Notes: generated by a model from the letters alone, not told the origin. Counted from the first letter of the stretch, positions 1-9,797 are shown. The stretch is DNA of 64,000 bases from Denitrobaculum tricleocarpae (GCF_007004665.1 NZ_ML660055.1:434001-498000), one strand, 5' to 3'. Program-made: numbers and translations.

Positions 1-535
1 CCCCGATCGCTTTCAGCATTGCCCGCAGGTCCGCTGTGCTCAATTGATTTCCGCCGTGAAAGGGATCGATAATCCGCCGGTCGGTCTCTCTATCCATCCG
101 CAGCAGAAAGTGGCCGGGAAAATTCAAACCCCGAATTTCCCAACCCTGGGCGCGCGCGCAATGTATGTAAAGGATTCCAAGTGCGACCGGCAGACCCTTT
201 TGACGGTCGATGACACGCATCAGATTGGCGTTCTGAAGATCGTCGTAGTTCAGGCTGTCTCCCTGGTAGGCGTGGCGGTCGAAAAGGACGGCGTTTATCG
301 CCTCAATCCGTGCCGATAGATCATCCTCTTCGCCGGAGGCTTCGAATTCCTGAGCAGTGTCCCGGGCGAGAACCGTCAAATGATGCCGGTAGCGGTCGAT
401 CGGCACCTGAGGCCGGTCCAGCGCCGCGAGCCACAGCGCGGCGGCGGCCAGGTCGATCTCATCGTCGCCCTGCCCACCGATCCGACGCAGGCTGGCTTCA
501 AGATCCTTCCGACCGCTCGCAGGGCTCCAGCTCAT
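1..535 (-). CDS. SirB1 family transglutaminase-like protein (partial, C-terminus outside window)
   Basis: Translating the reverse strand from ATG at 535 gives about 178 residues with no stop before the window edge. The middle reads NLMRVIDRQKGLPVALGILY, then a GLNFPGHFLLR segment and an IDPFHGG motif; these are hallmarks of the SirB1/transglutaminase-like N-terminal family (around 270-280 residues in full). The biochemical role of the family is unsettled; a cysteine-protease-like fold is known but activity is not shown. A purine-rich stretch (GAAGAGAGG) lies upstream of the ATG. It follows the BON lipoprotein gene by 22 bases on the same strand, so it probably belongs to the same leftward transcript. 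Family call is firm, function is not. Confidence 0.85.
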   Translation of the reverse strand, partial: MSWSPASGRKDLEASLRRIGGQGDDEIDLAAAALWLAALDRPQVPIDRYRHHLTVLARDTAQEFEASGEEDDLSARIEAINAVLFDRHAYQGDSLNYDDLQNANLMRVIDRQKGLPVALGILYIHCARAQGWEIRGLNFPGHFLLRMDRETDRRIIDPFHGGNQLSTADLRAMLKAIG

Positions 536-557
536 GACCTCACCGACCTCTCTTCAT

Positions 558-1244
558 TCAGGATCTGCGCGCCGGATCATCTTTGAGACGGACATAGCTG
601 ACGACATTGCGGACATAGGAGATGTCCTTGGCATGTCCGATCACCCGGGTCAGTTCGGCCTGATCCTGTGCAACGCCCATGAGGTAGAGCGTCTTGTTTA
701 CGGATTCGATCGAGTAGTTGATCGAGGTGACGCCGCTGTCGATCAGCAGTTTGCCCTTTAACTGGGTCTCGATCCAGACATCTCGGGCGACATCGCCGAG
801 GGAGGATTGGTCCGTGACCTCGATTTCGTTGATTACCTCGCGCACACCTGGAGCCTGCCAGGCCAGCCGCACGGCGTCGAGCTCGGTCTCCGGCTTCTCC
901 ACCGCACCGGTCAACAGCACCCGGCCTTCCTGGACCTGAAGATTGATGTCGGTAAAGAGTGTCTCGCTCTCTTGCAGGAAGAGATGATTGATCTCCAGTC
1001 GGATCTCGGTGTCCTGCATAGCGCCTTGGAAGCCGCGCTCCTGGGATGCGGCTGTCGCCGCGGTCGCGCCGACCCCAATTGCAACGCCAGCAGGTGTGCA
1101 GCCAGCAAGAGCAAGGATTCCAAGGCTAGCGGCGCCAAACATCAGCGCGCGGCTCCCTGCGGATTTGTGTTTGTGATTTCTTTCTGTGGCTTGGCTGTTG
1201 TTGTTTTGAGCTTTGCTTTCAATCTTCAGGATCATCTTTTTCAT
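558..1244 (-). CDS. BON-domain outer-membrane lipoprotein, DolP/YraP-like
   Basis: The product has a lipoprotein signal (hydrophobic run ending LALAGC) followed by two BON domains, roughly residues 75-140 and 150-220 counted from the ATG at 1244. BON domains bind phospholipid and occur in envelope-integrity proteins such as E. coli DolP (YraP). The open frame extends to a TTG at 1271, but the ATG at 1244 (MKKMILK) gives a more normal start; even later starts are possible because the signal peptide begins some 30 residues in. Gene order rsmI-yraN-BON on one strand, with a PBP activator divergent, mirrors the E. coli rsmI-lpoA-yraN-diaA-dolP cluster, which supports a DolP-like assignment. There is no diaA between them here. 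Confidence 0.85.
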   Translation of the reverse strand: MKKMILKIESKAQNNNSQATERNHKHKSAGSRALMFGAASLGILALAGCTPAGVAIGVGATAATAASQERGFQGAMQDTEIRLEINHLFLQESETLFTDINLQVQEGRVLLTGAVEKPETELDAVRLAWQAPGVREVINEIEVTDQSSLGDVARDVWIETQLKGKLLIDSGVTSINYSIESVNKTLYLMGVAQDQAELTRVIGHAKDISYVRNVVSYVRLKDDPARRS

Positions 1245-1286
1245 CGCCGAGGTTGATCTCCCACCAATCAAATGTGTCGCATTAAC

Positions 1287-1658
1287 TTAGTTACTCGATT
1301 CCCGCCATGCATCACGAATGTGTTTGGGCCAGCGTTTTGGCGCGATCAGGATGGCGTCGAAGCGGCAGTCACATGCAGATAAGCGGTCATAACGCTGAAG
1401 AAAGATCGCCGCTGCGCGCTCAATTCGACGCTTCTGGCGATCCGCGATGGCAGCCCGGGCGAGATCCAGGCTTGGTCGCGCCTTCACTTCAACAAATAGC
1501 AGCAGTCGCCCCCTGCGGGCGATCACGTCGATCTCCCCTGCGGCTGTCCGGTACCCTCTCTCAAGGATTTTGAACCCCTGCAACAGAAGCCAGACACAAG
1601 CGGCTGCCTCAGCCCATCTGCCCCTTTGATAAGCTTTCAGGCGGCTCTTACCGGTCAC
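1287..1658 (-). CDS. yraN: YraN family (UPF0102) nuclease-fold protein
   Basis: This 123-residue protein has the UPF0102 signature GEIDVIARRG followed by LLFVEVKARP, the E-D-EVK arrangement of a restriction-endonuclease-like fold. Length is typical of the family (about 120). It starts with GTG, and its first bases overlap the rsmI stop codon (GTGA), so the two are translationally coupled. YraN proteins are almost always found next to rsmI; their cellular substrate is not established. Start and family are confident, activity is unknown. Confidence 0.93.
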   Translation of the reverse strand: MTGKSRLKAYQRGRWAEAAACVWLLLQGFKILERGYRTAAGEIDVIARRGRLLLFVEVKARPSLDLARAAIADRQKRRIERAAAIFLQRYDRLSACDCRFDAILIAPKRWPKHIRDAWRESSN

Positions 1659-2680
1659 GGCTGTTTTGCGGAGAGACTGAGTGCCCGGTTGTAGACCTGA
1701 CGTTTGGGCCGCCCGGTCATTTGAGCGACGTCCGCCACTGCGTCACGGAGCGTTTGCGTCCGGAGCGCATCTGTCAGAAGCGCATCCAGATCGAGAGCCT
1801 GGCTTTTGCCCGCGGGGTCACTGCCACCTATGACAACCACGGCCTCTCCTTTAGGAGCACCGTTTTCTCTGTAGTGAGTGATCAATTCGCCCAGACTGCC
1901 GCGGCGAAGTTCCTCGAACATTTTGGTCAGTTCGCGCGCGACAGCTGCTGGACGCTCACCCAGCACCGCCTGCACGTCGCTCAACATATCCGCAAGACGC
2001 CTGGGCGATTCGTAAAAGATCAGACTCACGGGAAGATCGGCGAGTTCGGCCAGGGCGGCGCGGCGCGCGGCGGATTTGGGCGGAAGGAAACCGTGAAACA
2101 GGAAGCGGTCGCTGGGCAATCCTGAGAGAACCAGTGCGCAGAGCGCGGCGGACGCACCGGGGAGTGTGGTGACCTCGAGGCCCGCCTCGATCACAGCCGT
2201 GACAAGTTTGTAACCCGGATCTGAGATCAGAGGAGTGCCCGCGTCGGAAACCAACGCCACAGCCTCGCCACATTTTAGCCGTTCGATGATCTTCGGACGG
2301 ACCCGGTCTGCGTTGTGTTCGTGGTAGCTGATCAGAGGGACGTCGATACCGTAGGCCTGGGTCAGACGGCGTGTCACCCTGGAGTCTTCGCAGGCGATGA
2401 CACTCGCTTTTGCAAGCACGTCGCGGGCGCGAAAGGTCAGATCGCCGAGATTGCCGATCGGCGTTGCGACAAGGTAGAGACCGGCCTTTAACTCCGTGGT
2501 GCTTTTTGGCCCCGTCTCCGTTTGAGGGTGTGTGTCCTCGGCGGGATTAAACGTAGAGGGCGTGTCTTTGGAAGCGGCGCCGGCTCTTTTGGCTGTATTC
2601 CGGGGTGTACTTCGCGCGACCGCGCCGCTAGGCTCGTTTCGCCCCGTGTAAGATGGATTTGAGCGTGACGTTTTTGACAT
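1655..2680 (-). CDS. rsmI: 16S rRNA (cytidine-1402 2'-O)-methyltransferase RsmI
   Basis: RsmI uses S-adenosylmethionine to methylate the ribose of C1402 in the 16S rRNA decoding centre. The catalytic body starts at LYLVATPIGNLGDLTFRA and includes ACEDSRVTRR and VALVSDAGTPLISDPGY, all diagnostic of this tetrapyrrole-methylase-fold family. Ahead of it lies an unusual, low-complexity Ser/Thr/Pro/Arg-rich extension of about 65 residues when the ATG at 2680 (MSKTSRS) is used; the frame is open to 2782. No methionine lies between that ATG and the conserved body, so the extension is either real or start selection uses a rare codon. The 5' end overlaps the divergent PBP-activator gene by about 28 bases. 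The yraN gene overlaps the 3' end by 4 bases. Confidence 0.93.
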   Translation of the reverse strand: MSKTSRSNPSYTGRNEPSGAVARSTPRNTAKRAGAASKDTPSTFNPAEDTHPQTETGPKSTTELKAGLYLVATPIGNLGDLTFRARDVLAKASVIACEDSRVTRRLTQAYGIDVPLISYHEHNADRVRPKIIERLKCGEAVALVSDAGTPLISDPGYKLVTAVIEAGLEVTTLPGASAALCALVLSGLPSDRFLFHGFLPPKSAARRAALAELADLPVSLIFYESPRRLADMLSDVQAVLGERPAAVARELTKMFEELRRGSLGELITHYRENGAPKGEAVVVIGGSDPAGKSQALDLDALLTDALRTQTLRDAVADVAQMTGRPKRQVYNRALSLSAKQP

Positions 2681-4083
2681 TACCACCGCGCCGCTGCGCC
2701 AACCCGGGGACCGAGCGCCAATCGCTCGGCTTGGGTTTGGCTGTCGCAGCCTCATTGTTTTTGCTGGCAGGCTGCGCGTCAAGCAACCTAGACAACAGGT
2801 CCCAGGATACGCAAGCCGCGCCTGAAACCTCGGCGCCCGCGCCCGGCGACGGCAAGGATATTGCGGATTGGGACGAGAGATTCTCCCAGTTCGATAACCG
2901 GGTCGTCCGTGGCGAGGCGACGGACCCCGACGACGGTTCCGTGAAGGTTGCCATGCTCTTGCCCTTGAGCGGTCAGCATGAGCAGGTTGGACAGGCCCTG
3001 CTGAACGCGTCTCAAGTTGCGCTGTTCGATCTGGCGGGTGAGAACTTCAAACTGGTGGTTCAGGATACGGCTGGCACGCCGGAGGGGGCAGCCGCCGCGG
3101 CACAGACCGCAATAGCCCAGGGCGCCGACCTTATCATCGGTCCTTTGTTTTCGACCTCGGTCGAGGCGGTAAAGCCCGTCGCCCAGGCTGCTGACGTTAA
3201 GGTTCTGGCGTTCTCCAGCAATCGCGAGGTTGGCGGCGACGGTGTTTACGTCATGGGGCTCGCACCGCATCTTCAGGTCGAGAGGATCATCGCCTATGCC
3301 TCGGCCCAGGGATTGCGGCAGTTTGGCATCCTGGCACCGGAAACGCCCTATGGGCAGGCCGTCGCTCAGGCAATGCGGGACGCGGTAGAGCGGAATGAGG
3401 GCTTCCTGACGCGCGTGATTTTCTACAATCCAACGGCACCGGATCTTTCGCCCGAAGTGCGGTCCCTGGCAAATTACGAGGGACGCCAGGCAGCTCTCAA
3501 TGCCAGGAAACAGGCGCTTGAAGCGGCCGGCGACGCCGCCTCGCGCCGTGCGTTGGCGCGGCTGCGCAATATCGAGACGACCGGCTCACTCGAATACGAC
3601 GCGATCCTCCTGGCCGGAACCGCACAGCAGGCACTCTCTCTGGCACCCCTGCTGGCGTATTACGATGTGGACCCCAATATCGTGCGGTTCTTGGGCACGT
3701 CCCTCTGGGATGGTGCCGAATTAGGCGCAGAACCTTCATTGCAGGGCAGCTGGTTCGCCGCACCCGCACCGGACTACTGGCAGGATTTCAAGACCCGCTA
3801 TACCGAGACCTACGGTACCGCGCCGCCCCGCGTGGCCAGCCTGGCCTACGACGCGACGGCACTGGCTGCCGTCGTTGCCGCGCAGGCGGAAAACGCCGGT
3901 GTAGACCCCGTTTTTGACGATGTCACCTTCACCCAGGCAAGCGGATTTGCCGGTATCGACGGAATTTTCCGCTTCTATGCAAATGGTGAGAGCGACCGCG
4001 GACTGGCGGTGCTGGCCGTGGAACGCGATGCTCCGAAGGTGATCGATCCCGCGCCGGCGAGCTTTGAAAACCTCATCAACTGA
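2653..4083 (+). CDS. Penicillin-binding protein activator (LpoA C-domain-like lipoprotein)
   Basis: The protein has a lipoprotein signal ending FLLAGC (Cys about residue 41), a short acidic/Ala-Pro linker, then a type-1 periplasmic-binding fold from about residue 95 (VAMLLPLSGQHEQVGQALL, GADLIIGPLFSTSVEAVKPV). This is the penicillin-binding protein activator family, which in gammaproteobacteria (LpoA) stimulates PBP1a from the outer membrane. At 476 residues it is much shorter than E. coli LpoA (678), because the N-terminal TPR-like domain is absent, as is usual in alphaproteobacteria. Whether it activates a PBP here is inferred from family and from its place beside rsmI-yraN-BON. The ATG at 2653 lies inside the start of divergent rsmI; a downstream start is possible. 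Confidence 0.88.
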   Translation: MDLSVTFLTLPPRRCANPGTERQSLGLGLAVAASLFLLAGCASSNLDNRSQDTQAAPETSAPAPGDGKDIADWDERFSQFDNRVVRGEATDPDDGSVKVAMLLPLSGQHEQVGQALLNASQVALFDLAGENFKLVVQDTAGTPEGAAAAAQTAIAQGADLIIGPLFSTSVEAVKPVAQAADVKVLAFSSNREVGGDGVYVMGLAPHLQVERIIAYASAQGLRQFGILAPETPYGQAVAQAMRDAVERNEGFLTRVIFYNPTAPDLSPEVRSLANYEGRQAALNARKQALEAAGDAASRRALARLRNIETTGSLEYDAILLAGTAQQALSLAPLLAYYDVDPNIVRFLGTSLWDGAELGAEPSLQGSWFAAPAPDYWQDFKTRYTETYGTAPPRVASLAYDATALAAVVAAQAENAGVDPVFDDVTFTQASGFAGIDGIFRFYANGESDRGLAVLAVERDAPKVIDPAPASFENLIN

Positions 4084-4133
4084 CCGTCGAGTCGGGCGGC
4101 AAGGTCCCCGCCGACGCTCAGTCCGACGTTCCT

Positions 4134-5360
4134 TTATGTGAGCAGATGCGCCAAAACGGCATCCAGCCGCGTGCGGCCCCGGTGGGTGGCGGCCAATCGT
4201 CCGTCTGTCAGCGTCAAAAAACCGCCGTCAATCAATGCTTGTGACCGCGCTGCGTCGAAGAGCTGTTCCGGTTCCCGGCCGGTCTCACGCAGAAAAGCGT
4301 CCCTTGGGATACCTTCCTTGAGCCGCAAGCCCATCATGACCATCTCCTCCAGCCGCTGATCGATGCCGATCTTGGTCTCTCCGCGGGTGGCATGACCGCC
4401 GCTTTCCACGGCGGCCAGCCAGGCCTCGGGCGCCCTGTGCTGGCGTGTGGCCAGCTTGCATCCACCTGCGCCCGTCCGTGACTCCTTCCGGCCATTCAGC
4501 GTGATGCGCCCGTGGGCGCCCGGTCCGACCCCGACGTAGTCGCCGTAGCGCCAATAGGTCATGTTGTGGCGGCTTTCTTGGCCGGGTCGTGCGTGGTTCG
4601 AGACTTCATAGGCCGGCAGGCCTACATCCTCCATGATCTCTTGGGTCAGATCGAAAAGCGCGCCGGCCTGATCGTCTTCAGGGATAGTAAGCTCTCCACG
4701 CCTCCAGGCACCGTGGAAAACGGTGTTTTTCTCGATCGTCAACTGGTAGAGCGAGAGATGATCAGCTCCTTCTGCCAGGGCCTGGGTCAGCTCGGATTCC
4801 CATTCGTCCGGGCTGTGTCCGGGCCGTGCATAGATGAGATCAAATGAGAAGCGGGGAAAGTGCCGCCGTGCAAGATCGATCGCCCCTCGCGCTTCGGCCG
4901 CGGAGTGTTGGCGCCCAAGAAACCGCAGGGCTTCGTCGTTCAGGGACTGGACACCGAGAGAGAGCCGTCCGACGCCGGCTTCTGAAAAGGCGGCAAACTT
5001 GTCCGCCTCGGCAGAGGTGGGGTTGGCTTCCAAGGTGATTTCGGCCCCTGGGGAAAGCCGCCAGTTTCTGCCGACCCGCCCTATTACGGCGGCAACCGTT
5101 TCCGGAGCCATCAGGGAAGGTGTTCCACCCCCGAAAAAGATACTTGTCACCTCGCGGCCCGGCGTCAGAGCCGCGTAATGATCCAGCTCTCTCAAAAGCG
5201 CCTTGCGCCAGCGCGCGTGATCGACGGACTCCCGGACATGGCTGTTGAAATCGCAGTAGGGGCATTTCGACAGGCAGAAGGGCCAATGGACGTAAATGCC
5301 AAAGCCTGGATCGCCGGGCATATCTGCATCTTCCGGCGTTTTGATGGACGTACCGACCAT
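4134..5360 (-). CDS. hemW: Heme chaperone HemW (radical SAM)
   Basis: The sequence carries the radical-SAM iron-sulfur motif C29-x3-C33-x2-C36 (CLSKCPYC) preceded by the GIYVHWPF start typical of HemW, and FFGGGTPSLM, SLGVQSLNDEALRFLGR and a C-terminal HemN-like domain. HemW was long annotated as oxygen-independent coproporphyrinogen oxidase, but members with this layout act as heme carriers. Length, 408 residues, is normal. It lies 27 bases after rdgB in the common order rph-rdgB-hemW, indicating one leftward operon. The ATG at 5360 is used; an internal ATG 13 codons later would also keep the whole domain. Confidence 0.93.
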   Translation of the reverse strand: MVGTSIKTPEDADMPGDPGFGIYVHWPFCLSKCPYCDFNSHVRESVDHARWRKALLRELDHYAALTPGREVTSIFFGGGTPSLMAPETVAAVIGRVGRNWRLSPGAEITLEANPTSAEADKFAAFSEAGVGRLSLGVQSLNDEALRFLGRQHSAAEARGAIDLARRHFPRFSFDLIYARPGHSPDEWESELTQALAEGADHLSLYQLTIEKNTVFHGAWRRGELTIPEDDQAGALFDLTQEIMEDVGLPAYEVSNHARPGQESRHNMTYWRYGDYVGVGPGAHGRITLNGRKESRTGAGGCKLATRQHRAPEAWLAAVESGGHATRGETKIGIDQRLEEMVMMGLRLKEGIPRDAFLRETGREPEQLFDAARSQALIDGGFLTLTDGRLAATHRGRTRLDAVLAHLLT

Positions 5361-5387
5361 GGCGGTTTCAACCTTTATTGCCGGTGG

Positions 5388-6014
5388 TCACTTTTCGTCG
5401 AAAACGTCGGCGACGAGTTTTCTAAAGGCATCTGCGCGATGGCTGATCGCGTGTTTCGCATCGGGATCCATCTCGCCGAAGGTCGTCTCGTAGCCGTCGG
5501 GCTGAAACATCGGGTCATAACCGAAACCCCGGGTGCCGCGGGGTGGCCAGACCATGGTGCCCCGCACTTCGCCCTCATAGACAAGCTTATCGCCGTTCGG
5601 CCAATAGAGGCAAAGCGCACAGACGAAACGCGCCGAGCGGTCGCTTTGGCCGTCCAGTTCTCGTTGCACCCGCTCCATCGCGAAGCCGAAATCACGTTTA
5701 CCGCCGGCCGCGCCGCTGCCGTCGGTCTCTGCCCAGCGGGCGGAATAGATACCCGGCTGACCATCCAGCGCATCAACGGCGAGTCCGGAGTCGTCGGCCA
5801 AAGCGGGGAGTCCGCTGGCTTCTGCCGATGCGCGGGCTTTCAGGATAGCGTTGCCGGTGAAGGTGGTCTCCGTCTCTTCAGGCTCCAGCAACCCCAGTTC
5901 TCCCGCCGATGTCACCCTGACCCCATAGGGGCGCAGGAGATCGGCGATCTCGCGCAGTTTTCCGGCGTTGTGGCTGGCGAGGACCAGTTTCTCCTGAGTG
6001 AGGTTGGGTTTCAT
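5388..6014 (-). CDS. rdgB: XTP/dITP diphosphatase (RdgB/HAM1)
   Basis: RdgB hydrolyses non-canonical purine nucleoside triphosphates (dITP, XTP) to monophosphates, keeping them out of DNA and RNA. The N-terminal nucleotide motif [14 protein letters not shown], the metal-binding [10 protein letters not shown] segment, [12 protein letters not shown] and the C-terminal [10 protein letters not shown] are all present. Length (208) is standard. It starts 21 bases after the rph stop and is followed by hemW on the same strand. Confidence 0.95.
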   Translation of the reverse strand: MKPNLTQEKLVLASHNAGKLREIADLLRPYGVRVTSAGELGLLEPEETETTFTGNAILKARASAEASGLPALADDSGLAVDALDGQPGIYSARWAETDGSGAAGGKRDFGFAMERVQRELDGQSDRSARFVCALCLYWPNGDKLVYEGEVRGTMVWPPRGTRGFGYDPMFQPDGYETTFGEMDPDAKHAISHRADAFRKLVADVFDEK

Positions 6015-6035
6015 TACTCTTCCGACCGTGGCTCG

Positions 6036-6758
<723 letters not shown>

Positions 6759-6958
6759 GGCTCTGCCTTTTCTTGTTCTGGGATCTGACGTTCAAATGCC
6801 TGCGGGCGTGGGGTGTGTCAGACGGGTTCGGCACTCCGGTGAAAAACCGAGGTGCCACTGCGGCGGGAAGCTATCTCAAGCCCGGCTTTTCGTCCACACC
6901 TCAAGCGCTGCACAGCCGTGGAAAAACCAGGAGTGCGCGCACCGGGCTATGGCTCGCG

Positions 6959-6987
6959 TTGACGCTTTTGCGGCCCATACCTACATT
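6959..6987 (+). promoter_or_regulatory. Candidate sigma-70 promoter for hrcA-grpE
   Basis: TTGACG (6959-6964), a 17-base spacer and TACATT (6982-6987) match the housekeeping promoter pattern, about 30 bases before the proposed hrcA ATG. No CIRCE inverted repeat (TTAGCACTC-N9-GAGTGCTAA) is visible nearby, so autoregulation by HrcA is not supported by the sequence. Confidence 0.55.
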
Positions 6988-7015
6988 GCAAGTGCGTAAA
7001 GCCGTGCAAGCAAGC

Positions 7016-8104
7016 ATGGACTCGACGCCGGATGGAATGATGAAGCAGCGACAAGTCACGGAAAGTCCAAAGATATCTGATCTCAGCGATCGCTCGCGTG
7101 AGGTTTTTCGTCATATCGTCGACGCCTATGTTTCCACAGGCGCACCCATTGGCTCGCGCACGATCTCACGGAAACTCGGGCTGGATCTCTCTTCCGCGAC
7201 CATTCGCAATGTCATGGCTGATCTTGAGGATCTGGGCCTGCTCTATGCGCCGCACACCTCGGCCGGTCGCTTGCCGACCGAGATGGGCTTGCGCCTTTTT
7301 GTCGACGGTTTGCTTGAACATGGCAATCTGAACGAAGACGAGCGTGGTGCGATCGAGAGTCAGTGCGCCGCTGTGGGCCGCTCGGTTCCGGAGCTCTTGG
7401 AAGAGGCAACCGGAATGATCTCCGGCCTGTCGCGCTGTGCGGGGCTGGTGGTCGCGCCAAAGGTCACCGAGGCTCTCAAGCACATCGAATTCGTCTCCCT
7501 TGGACCCGGGCGTGCGCTGGTGGTCTTGGTGACGGCCTCCGGACAGGTCGAAAATCGCGTCATCGATGTCCCGATTGGCCTGCCGCCCGCATCGCTGGTC
7601 GAAGCGACAAATTATCTCTCCGCGCGGCTCGTGGGGCGCACATTGGCCGAGGCGAAGGCGGATGTGGTCAAGGAATTGGCGGCGCAGCGGGCTATGCTGG
7701 ATGAACTCACGGCCAATGTGGTCGAGTCCGGTCTTGCCACTTGGGGTAAGAATGGTGGCGAGGGCGCGTTGATTGTCCGTGGACAAGCCCAGCTTCTGGA
7801 GGATATTACCGCGCTCGAGGATCTTGAGCATATTCGAAAGCTCTTCAACGCGCTGGAAACCAAGGAGGCGCTGGCCCGGCTTCTTGAGCTGACCGATAGC
7901 GCCGAGGGCGTGCAGATTTTCATTGGTGCCGAGAACGATCTTTTCGGTTTGGCTGGCTGCTCGGTCGTGATTGCCCCTTACGGCAACAGCCAGAATAAGA
8001 TCGTCGGTGCCATCGGTGTGATTGGTCCAACCCGGATCAATTACGCCCGCATTATTCCCATGGTCGATTACACGGCCAAGGTGATCGGCCGTTTGGTGGG
8101 CTAA
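7016..8104 (+). CDS. hrcA: Heat-inducible transcription repressor HrcA
   Basis: HrcA represses class I heat-shock genes by binding CIRCE operators and depends on GroEL for folding. The N-terminal winged helix (LSDRSREVFRHIVDAYVSTG, then GSRTISRKLGLDLSSATIRN and TSAGRLPTEMGLRLFVDG) and the C-terminal HrcA domain (YIGAENDLFGLAGCSVVIAP-like segment, GPTRINYARIIPMVDYTA) are complete. With ATG at 7016 the product is 362 residues, near the family norm; the frame is open further upstream but that part is non-conserved. An alternative ATG lies at 7037. grpE follows 45 bases later, as in many alphaproteobacteria. No CIRCE is seen in this window, so its targets (typically groESL) lie elsewhere. Confidence 0.93.
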   Translation: MDSTPDGMMKQRQVTESPKISDLSDRSREVFRHIVDAYVSTGAPIGSRTISRKLGLDLSSATIRNVMADLEDLGLLYAPHTSAGRLPTEMGLRLFVDGLLEHGNLNEDERGAIESQCAAVGRSVPELLEEATGMISGLSRCAGLVVAPKVTEALKHIEFVSLGPGRALVVLVTASGQVENRVIDVPIGLPPASLVEATNYLSARLVGRTLAEAKADVVKELAAQRAMLDELTANVVESGLATWGKNGGEGALIVRGQAQLLEDITALEDLEHIRKLFNALETKEALARLLELTDSAEGVQIFIGAENDLFGLAGCSVVIAPYGNSQNKIVGAIGVIGPTRINYARIIPMVDYTAKVIGRLVG

Positions 8105-8149
8105 ATCCACCGGCCTGATTGAGTGTTCAGAAAGGAGCGACTGGCAAGA

Positions 8150-8863
8150 ATGTCAGATCAAGATAAACAGAATTCCGCCGCTGCCGCGCAGGCTGAGGCT
8201 GATGCGGTTGTATCCGAAAAAGGGCCGGAAATTCCCAGTCAGGAGGCCTTTGCCGAAGCCGCCGCCGCCCATGCCGCCGAAGAAGCGCATGCCGCAGCAA
8301 ACGACGCGGCAGCTGCAGCGACCGGGGCCGGCGATGCCGAGCGCATCGCGGCGCTGGAAGCTGAGGTTTCGAACCTGAAAGATCAGCTCTTACGCGCCCT
8401 CGCGGAAACCGAGAATCTGCGCCAGCGGACCCGCCGCGAGCGTGAGGACACGATCAAGTACGCTGCCATGGGACTGGTGAAGGACCTAGTAGAGGTGACC
8501 GACAACCTGAAACGGGCCATCGAATCCGTGCCCGCCGAAGCCATCGAAGACGATAGTCAGCTCAAGAACCTGCTGACCGGTGTGCAGATGACCGACAAGG
8601 AAATCCTTACGGTCTTCGAGCGTCACAACATCAAGCAGGTTGCTGCTTTGGGCGAGAAGCTGGATCCCCATTCCCACGAGGCTCTGTTCGAGGTGCCCGA
8701 TCCGACTAGCCCTGCCGGCACCGTGGTGCAGGTTATGCAGCCCGGCTACCGGCTGCACGACCGGCTGGTCCGGCCTGCGCGTGTCGGTGTGGCTGTCGGC
8801 GGCCCTGCGGCAGCCAGCGAGGCTGCCCCTGCGCCCGGCGACAACGTCGACACGACCGCGTAA
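8150..8863 (+). CDS. grpE: Nucleotide exchange factor GrpE
   Basis: GrpE releases ADP from DnaK during the chaperone cycle. The first 70 residues are Ala/Glu-rich and disordered; then comes the long dimerising helix (AERIAALEAEVSNLKDQLLR, AETENLRQRTRRER) and the beta-domain ending in FEVPDPTSPAGTVVQVMQPG followed by YRLHDRLVRPARVGVA. An AAAGGAG ribosome-binding site at 8131-8137 supports the ATG at 8150 (MSDQDKQ) over the GTG at 8123. It lies downstream of hrcA on the same strand and converges with alkB. About 237 residues, slightly long because of the Ala-rich head. Confidence 0.95.
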   Translation: MSDQDKQNSAAAAQAEADAVVSEKGPEIPSQEAFAEAAAAHAAEEAHAAANDAAAAATGAGDAERIAALEAEVSNLKDQLLRALAETENLRQRTRREREDTIKYAAMGLVKDLVEVTDNLKRAIESVPAEAIEDDSQLKNLLTGVQMTDKEILTVFERHNIKQVAALGEKLDPHSHEALFEVPDPTSPAGTVVQVMQPGYRLHDRLVRPARVGVAVGGPAAASEAAPAPGDNVDTTA

Positions 8864-8895
8864 TCACGTGATCTGCCCGCGGCAAGTTATTCCGG

Positions 8896-9543
8896 TTACG
8901 GAACGGCTTTTCGCGGGCTCTCTATTCCTGGCACCGGCTTTGTCACACGGCGCAGGGTCAGATTAAGCCGGCCTCCGCCCGTGAGCAGCCGGCTCGTCCC
9001 CGGCATGACCTTCGAGATACCATGGTAGGCCATCCGGGAGTCTCCGCCCAGGATCAACGCCGTCCCGGAGTGGAGGGTGACAGCTTTGGTGGGCCCGCGG
9101 CGCGTGGCGCCGCCGAGCCGGAATGTTGCAGTATCGCCGAGCGAAAAAGAGAGAACCGGCGCATCGAAGTCCTCTTCGTCCGCGTCACGATGCAACCCCA
9201 TTTTGGCTTTTTCTCCCCGGTACAGGTTGATCAGGCAACACTCGGGCGGCGATGGATATCCCGTCAGATCGCCCCAGGCGTCCAGAATGCTGTCCGGAAT
9301 AGCCGGCCAGGCCTCGCCCGTCACCGGATGCATGGGCTGGTAGCGGTAGCCCGCCCGGTCCGACACCCAGCCCAACGGCCCGGCGTTGGTCATTTCGACG
9401 GAAAAAGGCCGCCCGTTCCCAGGCATCACCGGACGAAAAAAGGGGGCTTGCGCGACGATGCCTCGGAGCGTCTCGACCAGTGCGGCCTGCGCCGCCGGCG
9501 AGAGGTATTCCGGTATGATCCTGAAGCCTCTGGGTGTCTCCAT
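8896..9543 (-). CDS. alkB: Alpha-ketoglutarate-dependent dioxygenase AlkB
   Basis: AlkB oxidatively removes 1-methyladenine and 3-methylcytosine lesions from DNA and RNA. The iron ligands H118, D120 (GLHRDADEED) and H174 (AYHGISK) and the 2-oxoglutarate-binding arginines in GRLNLTLRRV (R192, R198) are visible, as is the NLYRGEKAKMGLHRD motif. At 215 residues the length fits. It stands alone, converging on grpE and preceded by the AT-rich island, with no ada or other alkylation genes near it. Confidence 0.93.
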   Translation of the reverse strand: METPRGFRIIPEYLSPAAQAALVETLRGIVAQAPFFRPVMPGNGRPFSVEMTNAGPLGWVSDRAGYRYQPMHPVTGEAWPAIPDSILDAWGDLTGYPSPPECCLINLYRGEKAKMGLHRDADEEDFDAPVLSFSLGDTATFRLGGATRRGPTKAVTLHSGTALILGGDSRMAYHGISKVMPGTSRLLTGGGRLNLTLRRVTKPVPGIESPRKAVP

Positions 9544-9797
9544 TGCGTATCCTTGTTTGCGGAGGCGTTTTTTTGATTGCCTCGGATGTTAAATCACCGA
9601 GAAGACGATCCTTTTCATTTTAGGCTTACAGTCAAATTCTTCGAGAGCTGGCCCGGCTCTTTTTGAGTTACTTATGCGTTCTGCACAGGATCCATCAGGT
9701 TGGTCTTCAAAATTTGATTTTCTGAGGCATCAGGTCTCTGGTCATTCCTAAGGTATTTTCGAATTAAAATAAAAAAATCTAAATTGCACTATTTATA

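Noticed and set aside
6759-7015. Possible CIRCE operator upstream of hrcA
   Set aside because: Neither half-site TTAGCACTC nor GAGTGCTAA is present.
9562-9583. GAGGC...GCCTC hairpin resembling stem B before mutS
   Set aside because: Five-base arms are too short and the context differs; taken as coincidence.
9644-9664. Terminator-like hairpin AGAGC-N7-GCTCT plus T5 on the plus strand
   Set aside because: No plus-strand gene ends upstream; the stem is only 5 bp.
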